From NCBI GenBank assembly GCA_964539655.1, contig CAZIJH010000007.1, positions 1 to 30,118 on the forward strand: 30,118 nucleotides of DNA. The letters run 5' to 3'. The position numbers and the translations under genes are program-made. A model generated the notes under the pieces. The model saw only the letters and a program-made list of their open reading frames with translations. It was not told the DNA's origin and did no database searches. The number at the start of each line of letters is the position of its first letter. Within the stretch, counting starts at the first letter, position 1. The DNA is from CAZIJH01 sp964539655. Lineage in GTDB: Archaea > Aenigmatarchaeota > Aenigmatarchaeia > CG10238-14 > SCSR01. Positions 24,352-30,055 of this stretch are shown piece after piece.

Positions 24352-24681
24352 ATGCACGTACCCGTGCAGATAGTTTTGAGGCGGCCACATATGAGGAAAT
24401 CGACCATAGTACACCTGCTTAAGATTGTTAAATGCCTAGAAGAGTCTGAAGGAGGCTGGCTTTGGCCAACGGAGATTGGAAAACGCTGCGATATGCATAG
24501 AACAACCGTAGTTAGGCTTATCGATTCAAGTCTTTCGAATTTCGTGGAGGAGGAGTCTGTAGGACCCACCAACCTCCGCATGTTCAGATTGAAGCCCGGA
24601 ACAGAGATCAACAGCGTCATGAGGTTCCTGGCGGTCAAGGAAAAGATTGCCGGCGCTGTCAAGCCAAAAGTGAAGCTATAA
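24352..24681 (+). CDS. Small winged-helix DNA-binding protein
   Basis: 109 aa from ATG 24352 (GAGTGAGA just before it); ATG 24391 with GAGG upstream is an alternative giving 96 aa. Helix-turn-helix pattern: STIVHLLKIVKCLEESEGGW, then WPTEIGKRCDMHRTTVVRLID as the recognition helix, and FVEEESVGPTNLRMFRLKPG as the wing. Probably a transcription regulator. 40 bp after the TrmB-like gene and on the same strand. Partner and target unknown. Confidence 0.7.
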   Translation: MHVPVQIVLRRPHMRKSTIVHLLKIVKCLEESEGGWLWPTEIGKRCDMHRTTVVRLIDSSLSNFVEEESVGPTNLRMFRLKPGTEINSVMRFLAVKEKIAGAVKPKVKL

Positions 24682-24769
24682 AATTTATAGTTTAGACTTT
24701 GCAAAAACCTTAACCTTTATATTCAAGGAAAACTATATATTTAGTTACTCGGAAGAGCGACAGGTGATA

Positions 24770-24895
24770 ATGTTGGGTAAATTCAGTCAATACATAGCCA
24801 AGGTCAACGTACCTTGCAAGAAATGCCATGCTTTTGTTAAGGCTGGCATCCACGAGAAAATATTAGTCTGCCCTACTTGCAACAGTAAGTGGTAA
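24770..24895 (+). CDS. Small zinc-ribbon protein (41 aa)
   Basis: MLGKFSQYIAKVNVPCKKCH... ending CPTCNSKW. Two CxxC pairs (residues 16-19 and 34-37) separated by 14 residues make a minimal zinc ribbon. SD GGTGA lies at 24763-24767, 2 nt before the ATG. CTATATATTTAG (24733-24744) fits a TATA box about 30 nt upstream and resembles the AT elements further on. Real gene very likely; function unknown. Confidence 0.75.
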   Translation: MLGKFSQYIAKVNVPCKKCHAFVKAGIHEKILVCPTCNSKW

Positions 24896-25023
24896 ATAGG
24901 GTAAGACTTTTTACTTTCTTTTCCTTCGGCCAAATTACTCATAAATGGGCATACTAGGCCAAAATTCTGCACGATATACTTACATTCTGTTAGTTTCCTA
25001 AGAGAAATGAGTTAAGCATCGAT

Positions 25024-25677
25024 TCACTCGGCAGGCTGCTCTTCCCTGTACCTGAGCCATCCGCGGCCGTTGATCCTGTAGCGCTCGATCAGATTTGTCC
25101 TCTTGGTCATGATTGAAAGCAGACTTCTCAGCTCGTCGATGTTCATATCAAGTCTTATTGCCAAGTCGTCATAGCTAATCTCTTTCAGATCCTTCATTGC
25201 AAGTATGATCTGTTCCATTCTCGGCGTTATCGGAAGCCTGGAAATGAATTGTTGAGGTATTTGTTGTCCTCCGGAGATGGCTGTTTGCATTATGCCAAGC
25301 GCCTGCTCTATTCTTTGTAATCTTTGCTGTAAAATCTGGTCATATTTTTCAAGCTGCTCCCTCATTTTGAGCTCTGTCCAGTCTTTTGAGGCCATTTGAA
25401 GCTCGATTCTGTTCATCGAGGACTCTATGTCCTTTATTGACCTGCCAGTATAGCCGGCAGCCAACCCCAAGTCATAGGAGTTCTTATTTATAGAAGGAGA
25501 ACTAATTGATTCATAGGAAGTTGACATAGAGGTGCTTACCGGAACTTCTATTGGTCTCTGAACAACAGCTGGTTGTTGGTTTACCGAGTCACTCGAGTGT
25601 TGTATCGAGTCACTCGAACTAAGTTCGATGTTAGTTCGAAAAAGCCCTTTTAGACGATCCAAAAGACCCATGGACAT
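25024..25677 (-). CDS. Coiled-coil protein with C-terminal winged helix
   Basis: 217 aa. N-terminus MSMGLLDRLKGLF is amphipathic, then a Ser/Gln-rich low-complexity stretch (about 18-65, with the repeat SSDS), a helical coiled-coil (about 78-135, including MREQLEKYDQILQQRLQRIEQAL), and a winged-helix-like C-terminus (about 150-215: RMEQIILAMKDLKEISYDDLAIRLDMN, IDELRSLLSIMTKRTNLIERY). This looks like an archaeal coiled-coil DNA-binding regulator or chromatin-associated protein. The promoter on the minus strand, AAAATATATAAG (25695-25706), is about 18-29 nt from the ATG, so the mRNA is leaderless or nearly so; that promoter resembles the AT repeat element at 26045. Confidence 0.75.
   Translation of the reverse strand: MSMGLLDRLKGLFRTNIELSSSDSIQHSSDSVNQQPAVVQRPIEVPVSTSMSTSYESISSPSINKNSYDLGLAAGYTGRSIKDIESSMNRIELQMASKDWTELKMREQLEKYDQILQQRLQRIEQALGIMQTAISGGQQIPQQFISRLPITPRMEQIILAMKDLKEISYDDLAIRLDMNIDELRSLLSIMTKRTNLIERYRINGRGWLRYREEQPAE
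25585..25617. repeat. Two near-palindromes 21 bp apart inside the coiled-coil gene
   Basis: CGAGTCACTCGA occurs at 25585-25596 and 25606-25617. Each copy is an inverted repeat apart from the centre, and they are exactly 21 bp apart, about two helical turns. AGTTCGA also repeats nearby (25622-25628, 25633-25639). They encode the SSDS repeats, so a purely protein-level cause is possible. Confidence 0.5.
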
Positions 25678-26099
25678 ATATTATGCTCGCTCACTTATAT
25701 ATTTTTGGCCTTAAACTCACTATCTGTTTTTTGCCTATTTTTCATACTAACTCTCACTCTTGTTCAAACTCGCAACATGTATAGTAATTCTTACTAGTCA
25801 GTCGTAACAAAATAATACCCGTTAACCCTCACTTACTGCGCATCCCTCACAGATCTACCTGGTTTCCATGTCCCAGACGGCCAGTTTGCACCTTCCGCCT
25901 AGCCAAATTTTGTAATTTTGCTACCAAAATTCAATTTAACTCTCACTTATCATGTTAAGAATCTAACAATTAGTTATAAGTATTTCTATTTTTCAGCATA
26001 TTATTTCACTTTTTTTACAAAATGTTGTATAAAGAATACACACCAAAATATATAATGTAGCATACAATTGGTTAAATTTCACCCAAACGATGTAGGTTT
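25678..26099. other. 422-bp intergenic region with CTCAC repeats and a GC-rich island
   Basis: No gene found. The plus strand carries CTCAC with similar surroundings at about 25691 (GCTCACTTATAT), 25714 (AACTCACTATC), 25752 (CTCTCACTC), 25828 (CCCTCACTTA) and 25940 (CTCTCACTTA); consensus TTAACYCTCACTTA. Around 25835-25910 the DNA is distinctly more GC-rich and can form GGCTAG/CTGGCC on the minus strand. The promoter of the coiled-coil gene lies at the left edge and the first AT element at the right edge. Confidence 0.5.
26045..26066 (+). repeat. AT element, copy 0
   Basis: AAAATATATAATGTAGCATA followed by CA; 17 of 22 positions match copy 4. Preceded by ACACC rather than TCAC. Lies 33 nt before the 36-aa membrane protein gene. 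Confidence 0.5.
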
Positions 26100-26210
26100 A
26101 TGGCAAAATACGAGAAGAAAAATTGGAAAAAATACCTGATGTGGTACATAGTAATCGGAATTCTCGCATACGCGCTGATTTATTTCGTTTTCTTTAGGCC
26201 AGGCTACTAA
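26100..26210 (+). CDS. Single-span membrane microprotein (36 aa)
   Basis: Starts MAKYEKKNWKKYLMWYIVIG and ends FFRPGY. A Lys-rich N-terminus (residues 1-11) is followed by a membrane span (about 13-32), predicting a positive-inside N-terminus. It is shorter than usual gene-finding cut-offs but has a clean ATG after an AT element (26045-26066) acting as a possible promoter. Resembles other tiny membrane proteins of this window in plan, not in sequence. Confidence 0.6.
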   Translation: MAKYEKKNWKKYLMWYIVIGILAYALIYFVFFRPGY

Positions 26211-26227
26211 TTAGAACCTATCACACA

Positions 26228-26249
26228 AACATATATTTCGTAGAATATA
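26228..26249 (+). repeat. AT element, copy 1
   Basis: AACATATATTTCGTAGAATA followed by TA; preceded by TCACAC at 26221. Lies between the 36-aa gene and the opposite-strand 46-aa zinc-finger gene. Confidence 0.7.
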
Positions 26250-26301
26250 AGTCACAAGTGTACATGAAAAAACCCTCCAACCCTCCCAAAATACACTTTA
26301 T

Positions 26302-26442
26302 TTACTGAGTTTGAGCTTCTGCTGGATTCTCTTTAGGTTGAGACTCCGCTGGAGCTTCCTGAGTTTGGGCAGAAGATTCAACAGCACATACGTGAGTTTC
26401 TCCTTCTGCGTACTCCACACCACACTTTTCACATTTTGGCAT
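26302..26442 (-). CDS. Small protein with zinc-finger head and Gln/Glu/Pro-rich tail (46 aa)
   Basis: Starts MPKCEKCGVEYAEGETHVCA. The CxxC at residues 4-7 and HVC at 17-19 give a Cys2-His-Cys zinc site. The rest (SSAQTQEAPAESQPKENPAEAQTQ) is a disordered, acidic, Gln/Pro-rich tail. A strong SD, AAAGGAGGGT, lies 4-5 nt upstream of the ATG on the minus strand, which strongly supports the gene despite its size. The head resembles zinc ribbons of ubiquitin-like or rubredoxin-like small proteins but no family is certain. Confidence 0.75.
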   Translation of the reverse strand: MPKCEKCGVEYAEGETHVCAVESSAQTQEAPAESQPKENPAEAQTQ

Positions 26443-26509
26443 ATGTTACCCTCCTTTTGGTAATAATAATTATTCATTTAAGCTTGTTTCGAAAAAACAA
26501 TTCTCACGG

Positions 26510-26530
26510 AAATATATTTTCCAGTATATA
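26510..26530 (+). repeat. AT element, copy 2
   Basis: AAATATATTTTCCAGTATAT followed by A; one base shorter than the others and with three further changes; preceded by TTCTCAC (26501-26507). Lies 68 nt upstream of the minus-strand 46-aa gene and 1 nt after the stop of the next minus-strand gene. Confidence 0.6.
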
Positions 26531-26531
26531 T

Positions 26532-26744
26532 TTAAGGATTATCTTTCCTTTTTTCTAAGGAATTTTTCAACTTCGAATAACAATCCTTACAAATGTGCCA
26601 TTTATCGACCATTTCAGAGCCTTTCGGGGGCGAGAAAAGCAGCGCACCGAAATCTTGCAGCTCGTTGCCACACATGTTGCATACCGGAGCTATTGTCATT
26701 GTCTCACTTTTAGATATAGGGAAAATAGTTATTTCAAATTGCAA
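26532..26744 (-). CDS. Small zinc-ribbon protein (55-70 aa)
   Basis: The frame is open from TTG 26744 (70 aa); ATG 26699 gives 55 aa, MTIAPVCNMCGNELQDFGAL.... Two CxxC pairs (CNMC and CKDC) about 29 residues apart with WHICKDCY form a zinc ribbon. GTGAG lies 4-8 nt before ATG 26699, while GGTGA in AT element copy 3 lies just before TTG 26744, so both starts are possible; the ATG is the safer choice. Function unknown. Confidence 0.65.
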   Translation of the reverse strand: MQFEITIFPISKSETMTIAPVCNMCGNELQDFGALLFSPPKGSEMVDKWHICKDCYSKLKNSLEKRKDNP

Positions 26745-26753
26745 TTTCTCACC

Positions 26754-26775
26754 AACATATATTTTACAGAATATA
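26754..26775 (+). repeat. AT element, copy 3
   Basis: AACATATATTTTACAGAATA followed by TA; preceded by TTCTCACC (26747-26753). Sits between a minus-strand and a plus-strand gene and could promote either: TATA-like on both strands. Confidence 0.7.
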
Positions 26776-26814
26776 GATTATCCTTTAAGTCCTTTGCACT
26801 ACAGTTGAAATACC

Positions 26815-27132
26815 ATGCCGTTCGAGAAAGAAAGAGAGCAATTACTTGACGCAATGGAGAAACTAAAATTGCCCAGCAACTACGTCATAGATGCAGGAGG
26901 GGGCTTTCGGGCAGTAGATCCGAAGAATCATCCAGCATTTGTTATTTACGAAAGAGGATGGAGATGCATCAAAAACTTTATTCTCGGCTGGCCGGCAGAG
27001 ATCTACAGGGTCAATACTTACATTCCTAACGGCCGCATAGAATTGCGCGACAGAAGGATTGAGAAGGAAATGACCGATTTGGCCAATGAACTGGGGTACG
27101 ATTTGGAAATTAAGTATCGAAAGAAAGAATGA
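26815..27132 (+). CDS. Hypothetical soluble protein (105 aa)
   Basis: Starts MPFEKEREQLLDAMEKLKLP. It has a Gly/aromatic middle (DAGGGFRAVDPKNHPAFVIYERGWRC) and a charged helical C-terminus (IELRDRRIEKEMTDLANELGYDLEIKYRKKE). No membrane span, Cys pairs or known motif. ATG 26815 is 39 nt after AT element copy 3. The alternating strand/helix look fits a small alpha-beta protein. Not recognised. Confidence 0.65.
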   Translation: MPFEKEREQLLDAMEKLKLPSNYVIDAGGGFRAVDPKNHPAFVIYERGWRCIKNFILGWPAEIYRVNTYIPNGRIELRDRRIEKEMTDLANELGYDLEIKYRKKE

Positions 27133-27140
27133 TTCTCACT

Positions 27141-27162
27141 AACATATATTTTGTAGAATATA
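27141..27162 (+). repeat. AT element, copy 4
   Basis: AACATATATTTTGTAGAATA followed by TA, the clearest palindromic form (ATATATT...GAATATAT). Preceded by ATTCTCACT (27132-27140). Begins 8 nt after the stop of the 105-aa gene and lies 47 nt before the next gene. Confidence 0.7.
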
Positions 27163-27209
27163 TAATCGCTAAAGCAAGGTTGAAAAGAAGTAAAAACTAA
27201 GAAATTATA

Positions 27210-27437
27210 ATGCTAATCAAACCTTCTGGAACAAAAGGGAAAAAAATTAGTAAATTAATAATGATTTTGGGTCTAGTTTTATTGATCAGCGGTGCTGGAA
27301 TAATTGCAGTTCTAGGACTGAATAACTTATCGACCAATGTATTCTCATTGGTGTTTCTAATCATGTTGTTAGGAGTGTTCCTAATTAGCATTGGTTATTC
27401 CGGATATTCTGGAAAAATAGTAAGTCCGCACTATTGA
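27210..27437 (+). CDS. Small two-span membrane protein (75 aa)
   Basis: Lys-rich N-terminus (MLIKPSGTKGKKISK), span 1 about residues 16-37 (LIMILGLVLLISGAGIIAVLGL), short loop NNLSTNV, span 2 about 45-65 (FSLVFLIMLLGVFLISIGYSG). Both ends would lie on the inner face. Lies directly before a frameshifted gene that also encodes two spans. Function unknown. Confidence 0.65.
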   Translation: MLIKPSGTKGKKISKLIMILGLVLLISGAGIIAVLGLNNLSTNVFSLVFLIMLLGVFLISIGYSGYSGKIVSPHY

Positions 27438-27460
27438 AATTTTCTATCGTTTCTATCGGC

Positions 27461-27762
27461 ATGACTAAAAAGAGCCACTTTAAGGATTTAAAGTTGAGAA
27501 AGAAGGGAAATGATATGGAAAATCAAGAGAAAAAATCTTTCCCATTTGACTCAAGAAAAAAAATATAGCATGGGTTGGGATTTCAGCCGTGCTGAGTAGT
27601 GGAATATACTCAACAGCTAAAAATTTAACGGGTCAACCAACTAGTTTAGAAGACATCCCTTTTTACATTGTTAGCTCAACTATCGGTATTGGGACTGGAG
27701 TAATTATCATAGATGTTGGTTATAATCTTTATAGACGAATTAAAAATTACAGACGGCATTAA
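27461..27762 (+). pseudogene. Membrane-protein gene with a -1 frameshift at an A8 run
   Basis: ATG 27461 opens MTKKSHFKDLKLRKKGNDME..., which stops at TAG 27566-27568 right after AGA AAA AAA. The overlapping -1 frame continues NIAWVGISAVLSSGIYSTAK, then YIVSSTIGIGTGVIIIDVGY, and ends RRIKNYRRH at TAA 27760-27762. The two parts join into a sensible ~100-aa protein with a basic start and two membrane spans. The run of eight A (27556-27563) contains A-AAA-AAA, a classic slippery heptamer. So this may be an assembly or sequencing error, a decayed gene, or a programmed slip; the sequence alone cannot separate these. Confidence 0.65.
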
Positions 27763-27962
27763 TCTATTAATCGCTAGTTTTCGTTTTCGCAAAAGTCTCC
27801 GGCAAAGCATGGCCATGCTTCCCTGTTCTCTCATTATTTAATAGTAGAGAACTCATTGAGTTTTTGCGTTTTCCAGGTACGTTTTCTATCAAATGATAGC
27901 ATCATTTTTACCACTTTTCACAGTACTAAAATTTTATATCACATACAAAGTCATCTTAACAA
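27763..27962. other. Intergenic region with a 16-bp perfect palindrome
   Basis: AAGCATGGCCATGCTT (27805-27820) is its own reverse complement. Smaller inverted repeats follow: AACTC-ATT-GAGTT near 27850 and ATGAT-AGC-ATCAT near 27893. No terminator T-run follows the large palindrome directly. A TATA-like ATTTTATATC near 27931 suits the next gene, starting at GTG 27963. Confidence 0.55.
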
Positions 27963-28364
27963 GTGTCTTACATAAAACACCGTGGGCTAATCTACGGAAA
28001 CGGCTCGCCTCTGCACGACAAATTGGTCGCTTCTGTGGTCAAGTTTCTTATTCAAATCGAGGACTTTAGTCCGCTTGATATCGAGCTCGAGAAGAATATT
28101 GACAAGTTTGATTTCGATATTTGCGCAGGAAATCATCTGATAGAAGCTGAGACAGGATTAAGGCAATTAAGGAAAGAGAAGGTTGCTTTTTTAAGACAGA
28201 ATCAAAAGCAGATAATTGTCTGTTATCCGTCCAACCTTCATTACACCAAAATAAATTTTCTTTCTTATTTTCGGAATCTTGCAGATACAGTTAAGGAATA
28301 TTGGATATTTGATGTGGAGAGAATGAGAATAGTGACCAAATTCGGCCCGAACAAAGGATACTAG
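27963..28364 (+). CDS. Possible PD-(D/E)XK-like nuclease-fold protein
   Basis: 133 aa from GTG 27963. The central segment has strand-turn-strand pattern DKFDFDICAGNHLIEAETGL: an Asp (about residue 51) followed after a short loop by IEAETG, recalling the D...(D/E)xE/K core of restriction-endonuclease-like folds. A basic helix (RQLRKEKVAFLRQNQK) and a strand (QIIVCYPS) follow, as in that fold. The usual third-position Lys is replaced, so activity is uncertain. Could be a mobile-element or defence-linked nuclease; this is inference from motif pattern only. Confidence 0.5.
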   Translation: MSYIKHRGLIYGNGSPLHDKLVASVVKFLIQIEDFSPLDIELEKNIDKFDFDICAGNHLIEAETGLRQLRKEKVAFLRQNQKQIIVCYPSNLHYTKINFLSYFRNLADTVKEYWIFDVERMRIVTKFGPNKGY

Positions 28365-28373
28365 AAGAATAAT

Positions 28374-28778
28374 TCAGGCTTCTGAATGTGCCTCGAAGAC
28401 CTTGTCCGAGCAGCATTCCTTGATTCCTTTCACCACGATTTTCACCAGCCTGTCGTCATACAGCTCTCGCTCGTTCGGGATTTGCCTGGAAGAAATGTAT
28501 TTGCCTATCTCAGCTTGGTTCAGGTTCGTGACAGCCACGACTAGGTTTCCTCCTTGTGTGTTTATAATTTCAAGGTTCGACCCTTGGAATGGATCTTCTT
28601 TATCCAGATACATCCTGGTGACATATTCAGAAATAACGGCGGCCCTGTCTCTTCTGCCTTCCCTGATTCCTGTCTGAGAAACCAATTCCCCGAGCCTGTT
28701 GAACTCTGTTATCGGGATCCTGTACGTGCAAGTTGTCATGCCTTTCTCTGTGGTGATCCTGGTCAGATAATTTTCCAT
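28374..28778 (-). CDS. Hypothetical protein with ribbon-helix-helix-like N-terminal half
   Basis: 134 aa. TCTYRIPITEFNRLGELVSQ followed by RRDRAAVISEYVTRMYL has the strand-helix-helix rhythm of RHH DNA-binding domains. The second half (GGNLVVAVTNLNQAEIGKYI, DDRLVKIVVKGIKECCSDKV) resembles a small ligand- or dimer-domain. TATA CTATATCA (about 28796-28803) lies some 20-25 nt from ATG 28778. It converges on the nuclease-like gene. It lies just downstream of the decayed PIN gene on the same strand. Confidence 0.6.
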   Translation of the reverse strand: MENYLTRITTEKGMTTCTYRIPITEFNRLGELVSQTGIREGRRDRAAVISEYVTRMYLDKEDPFQGSNLEIINTQGGNLVVAVTNLNQAEIGKYISSRQIPNERELYDDRLVKIVVKGIKECCSDKVFEAHSEA

Positions 28779-28834
28779 TTATGTCACATCGCAATGATAT
28801 AGTTTCAAAGCTAAGGTTAAATGTTTGATTCTGC

Positions 28835-29233
28835 TCATTTCTTGAACGGGTTTATCGCCACGATCCCGGACGACTTGAAGAAAAATCCGTCTTCGGTGAA
28901 TATTTTCCTGATTCCGTTTTCTTTCATCGTCCCGACAATGATAGCGTCCCAGATCGAGCAATTTTTCTTTTTTCCTGTTCGCTCAATATTTTTTTCACCT
29001 TTTCATTGTACTGAAGCCCGAACCACGCATCCTCTTGCATCCACCTTTCTCGGCATTCCCGCGTACCTTCCTATTCTCGCTTCAAATTGCTGCTGAGTTC
29101 CTACGAATCTCGAATCCGAATTTCCAGAATAGGGCTCGGCTGGATAAGACTGTGACATGATGAGCGGATAGCAGTGCAGAAACTCGCGAATATTTTCATA
29201 ACCTTCTCTCATGGGAGTCACGTACCTCCGCAT
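28835..29233 (-). pseudogene. Decayed PIN-domain (VapC-like) toxin
   Basis: The C-terminal part reads CSIWDAIIVGTMKENGIRKI, then FTEDGFFFKSSGIVAINPFKK before TGA 28835-28837. This is a clear PIN end (acidic WDA and TED positions, INPF). Upstream, WMQEDAWFGLQYNEKVKKIL is in another frame, the break being near the A/T-runs at 28961-28973, and the more distal FLHCYPLIMSQS to FEARIGRYAGMPRK is in a third. At least two frameshifts are needed, and the first catalytic Asp region is not visible. Intact PIN toxins are Mg-dependent ribonucleases; this copy should be inactive unless the breaks are sequencing errors. No antitoxin gene is obvious next to it. Confidence 0.7.
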
Positions 29234-29315
29234 CCGATACGCCCAATTTCAACGAGTCAGTTGTTCTCTTGGCCGTTCCTGAAAGCATTTAGCTTTTTCA
29301 AGACAAGATAGGAGT

Positions 29316-29687
29316 ATGAGCACTGCAACAATCCCCGTTCTAAAAAATTATCCAAGAGAGAGCCCAATCGTATACGATGATGTAAAGAAAAATCCGAAAT
29401 CGTCGGTAAAAGAAATTTCTAAAAGGACCGGGATCGGCGGCGCAATCGTGACGGACATAGTAAGATTCTACTGCGGAGACGACGAGTGGGGAGCAATGGA
29501 CTGCTATTTTGTCAAAGGCGAGCCGAGATACTCCATTCTGAAAAAAATACAGGTCAGCGATTCTGTAAATATGGACGGCGAAAAGGTCATGTGCATCATA
29601 GACGAGAGCATGATTCCGCCGAGAAAAAACAACGGTTACAAGGCCAGAATCAGGAAGCTTCTTAGAATCCGCGCAGCAGATATTTAA
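29316..29687 (+). CDS. Small winged-helix-like protein
   Basis: 123 aa. VYDDVKKNPKSSVKEISKRTGIGGAIVTDIVRFYC is a helix-turn-helix pattern (SSVKEISKRTGIGGAIVTDI as the turn and recognition helix). The C-terminal half has beta-like GEKVMCIIDESMIPPRK and a basic end (KARIRKLLRIRAADI). Preceded by AGGAG (29309-29313), 2 nt before the ATG. Convergent with the following gene (1-nt gap). Probably DNA- or RNA-binding; target unknown. Confidence 0.65.
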   Translation: MSTATIPVLKNYPRESPIVYDDVKKNPKSSVKEISKRTGIGGAIVTDIVRFYCGDDEWGAMDCYFVKGEPRYSILKKIQVSDSVNMDGEKVMCIIDESMIPPRKNNGYKARIRKLLRIRAADI

Positions 29688-29688
29688 T

Positions 29689-29991
29689 CTAAAGTTTCGG
29701 CAAAGCTGGAAATTCGGAAAACAATTCTTTTCGACCCTTTATCTTCTCGTATTCCGACATCTCGACATAGACTCCGACAATCTTTCCGTCAGGTATTCTG
29801 ATTCTCTTCAGCTGCTCCGAAGTGTACCTTTCCGTCGGTATAGGATCGTCGAAAATCATGTCGTTCACGCCCATGTCATGAAGCCTGACTGCGATTGAAA
29901 ACGGCGTAAGCATATTAGTGGGATGGTTGCAATCAGTCAGGGCGTTCGTCACTCCGATGTAGGTTTTAGCTCTAGTGTTTTCTGCCATCAC
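29689..29991 (-). CDS. Hypothetical protein (100 aa)
   Basis: MMAENTRAKTYIGVTNALTD..., with NMLTPFSIAVRLHDMGVNDMIFDDPIPTERYTSEQLKRIR and PDGKIVGVYVEMSEYEKIKGRKELF. It has no membrane span or Cys motif. The second Met (29988) is an equally good start. Not recognised; the alpha-beta pattern and GVYVEM strand fit a compact enzyme-like or binding domain. It ends 1 nt from the stop of the HTH gene. Confidence 0.6.
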   Translation of the reverse strand: MMAENTRAKTYIGVTNALTDCNHPTNMLTPFSIAVRLHDMGVNDMIFDDPIPTERYTSEQLKRIRIPDGKIVGVYVEMSEYEKIKGRKELFSEFPALPKL

Positions 29992-30055
29992 AAATGAATC
30001 TTAATTTAGGAATTTAAGTATTGAAAAGCAAGTTGCAATTACCAGTGTGTGCCAA

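Noticed and set aside
25835..25910. SRP RNA helix 8
   Set aside because: GGAAGG on the minus strand recalls the SRP tip, but the symmetric-loop motifs AGCAG and UCAGG are absent.
26264..26308. 14-codon ORF MKKPSNPPKIHFIY just after AT element copy 1
   Set aside because: Too short to support, no ribosome site, and it overlaps the end of the opposite-strand zinc-finger gene; noted only because of its position after the element.
26045..27162. CRISPR array
   Set aside because: Repeats are imperfect, spacing is 183-387 bp and the intervals hold genes, so it is not a CRISPR.
28571..28588. T-arm-like CAAGGTTCGACCCTTGG
   Set aside because: Inside the 134-aa coding region, no acceptor or anticodon arm around it.
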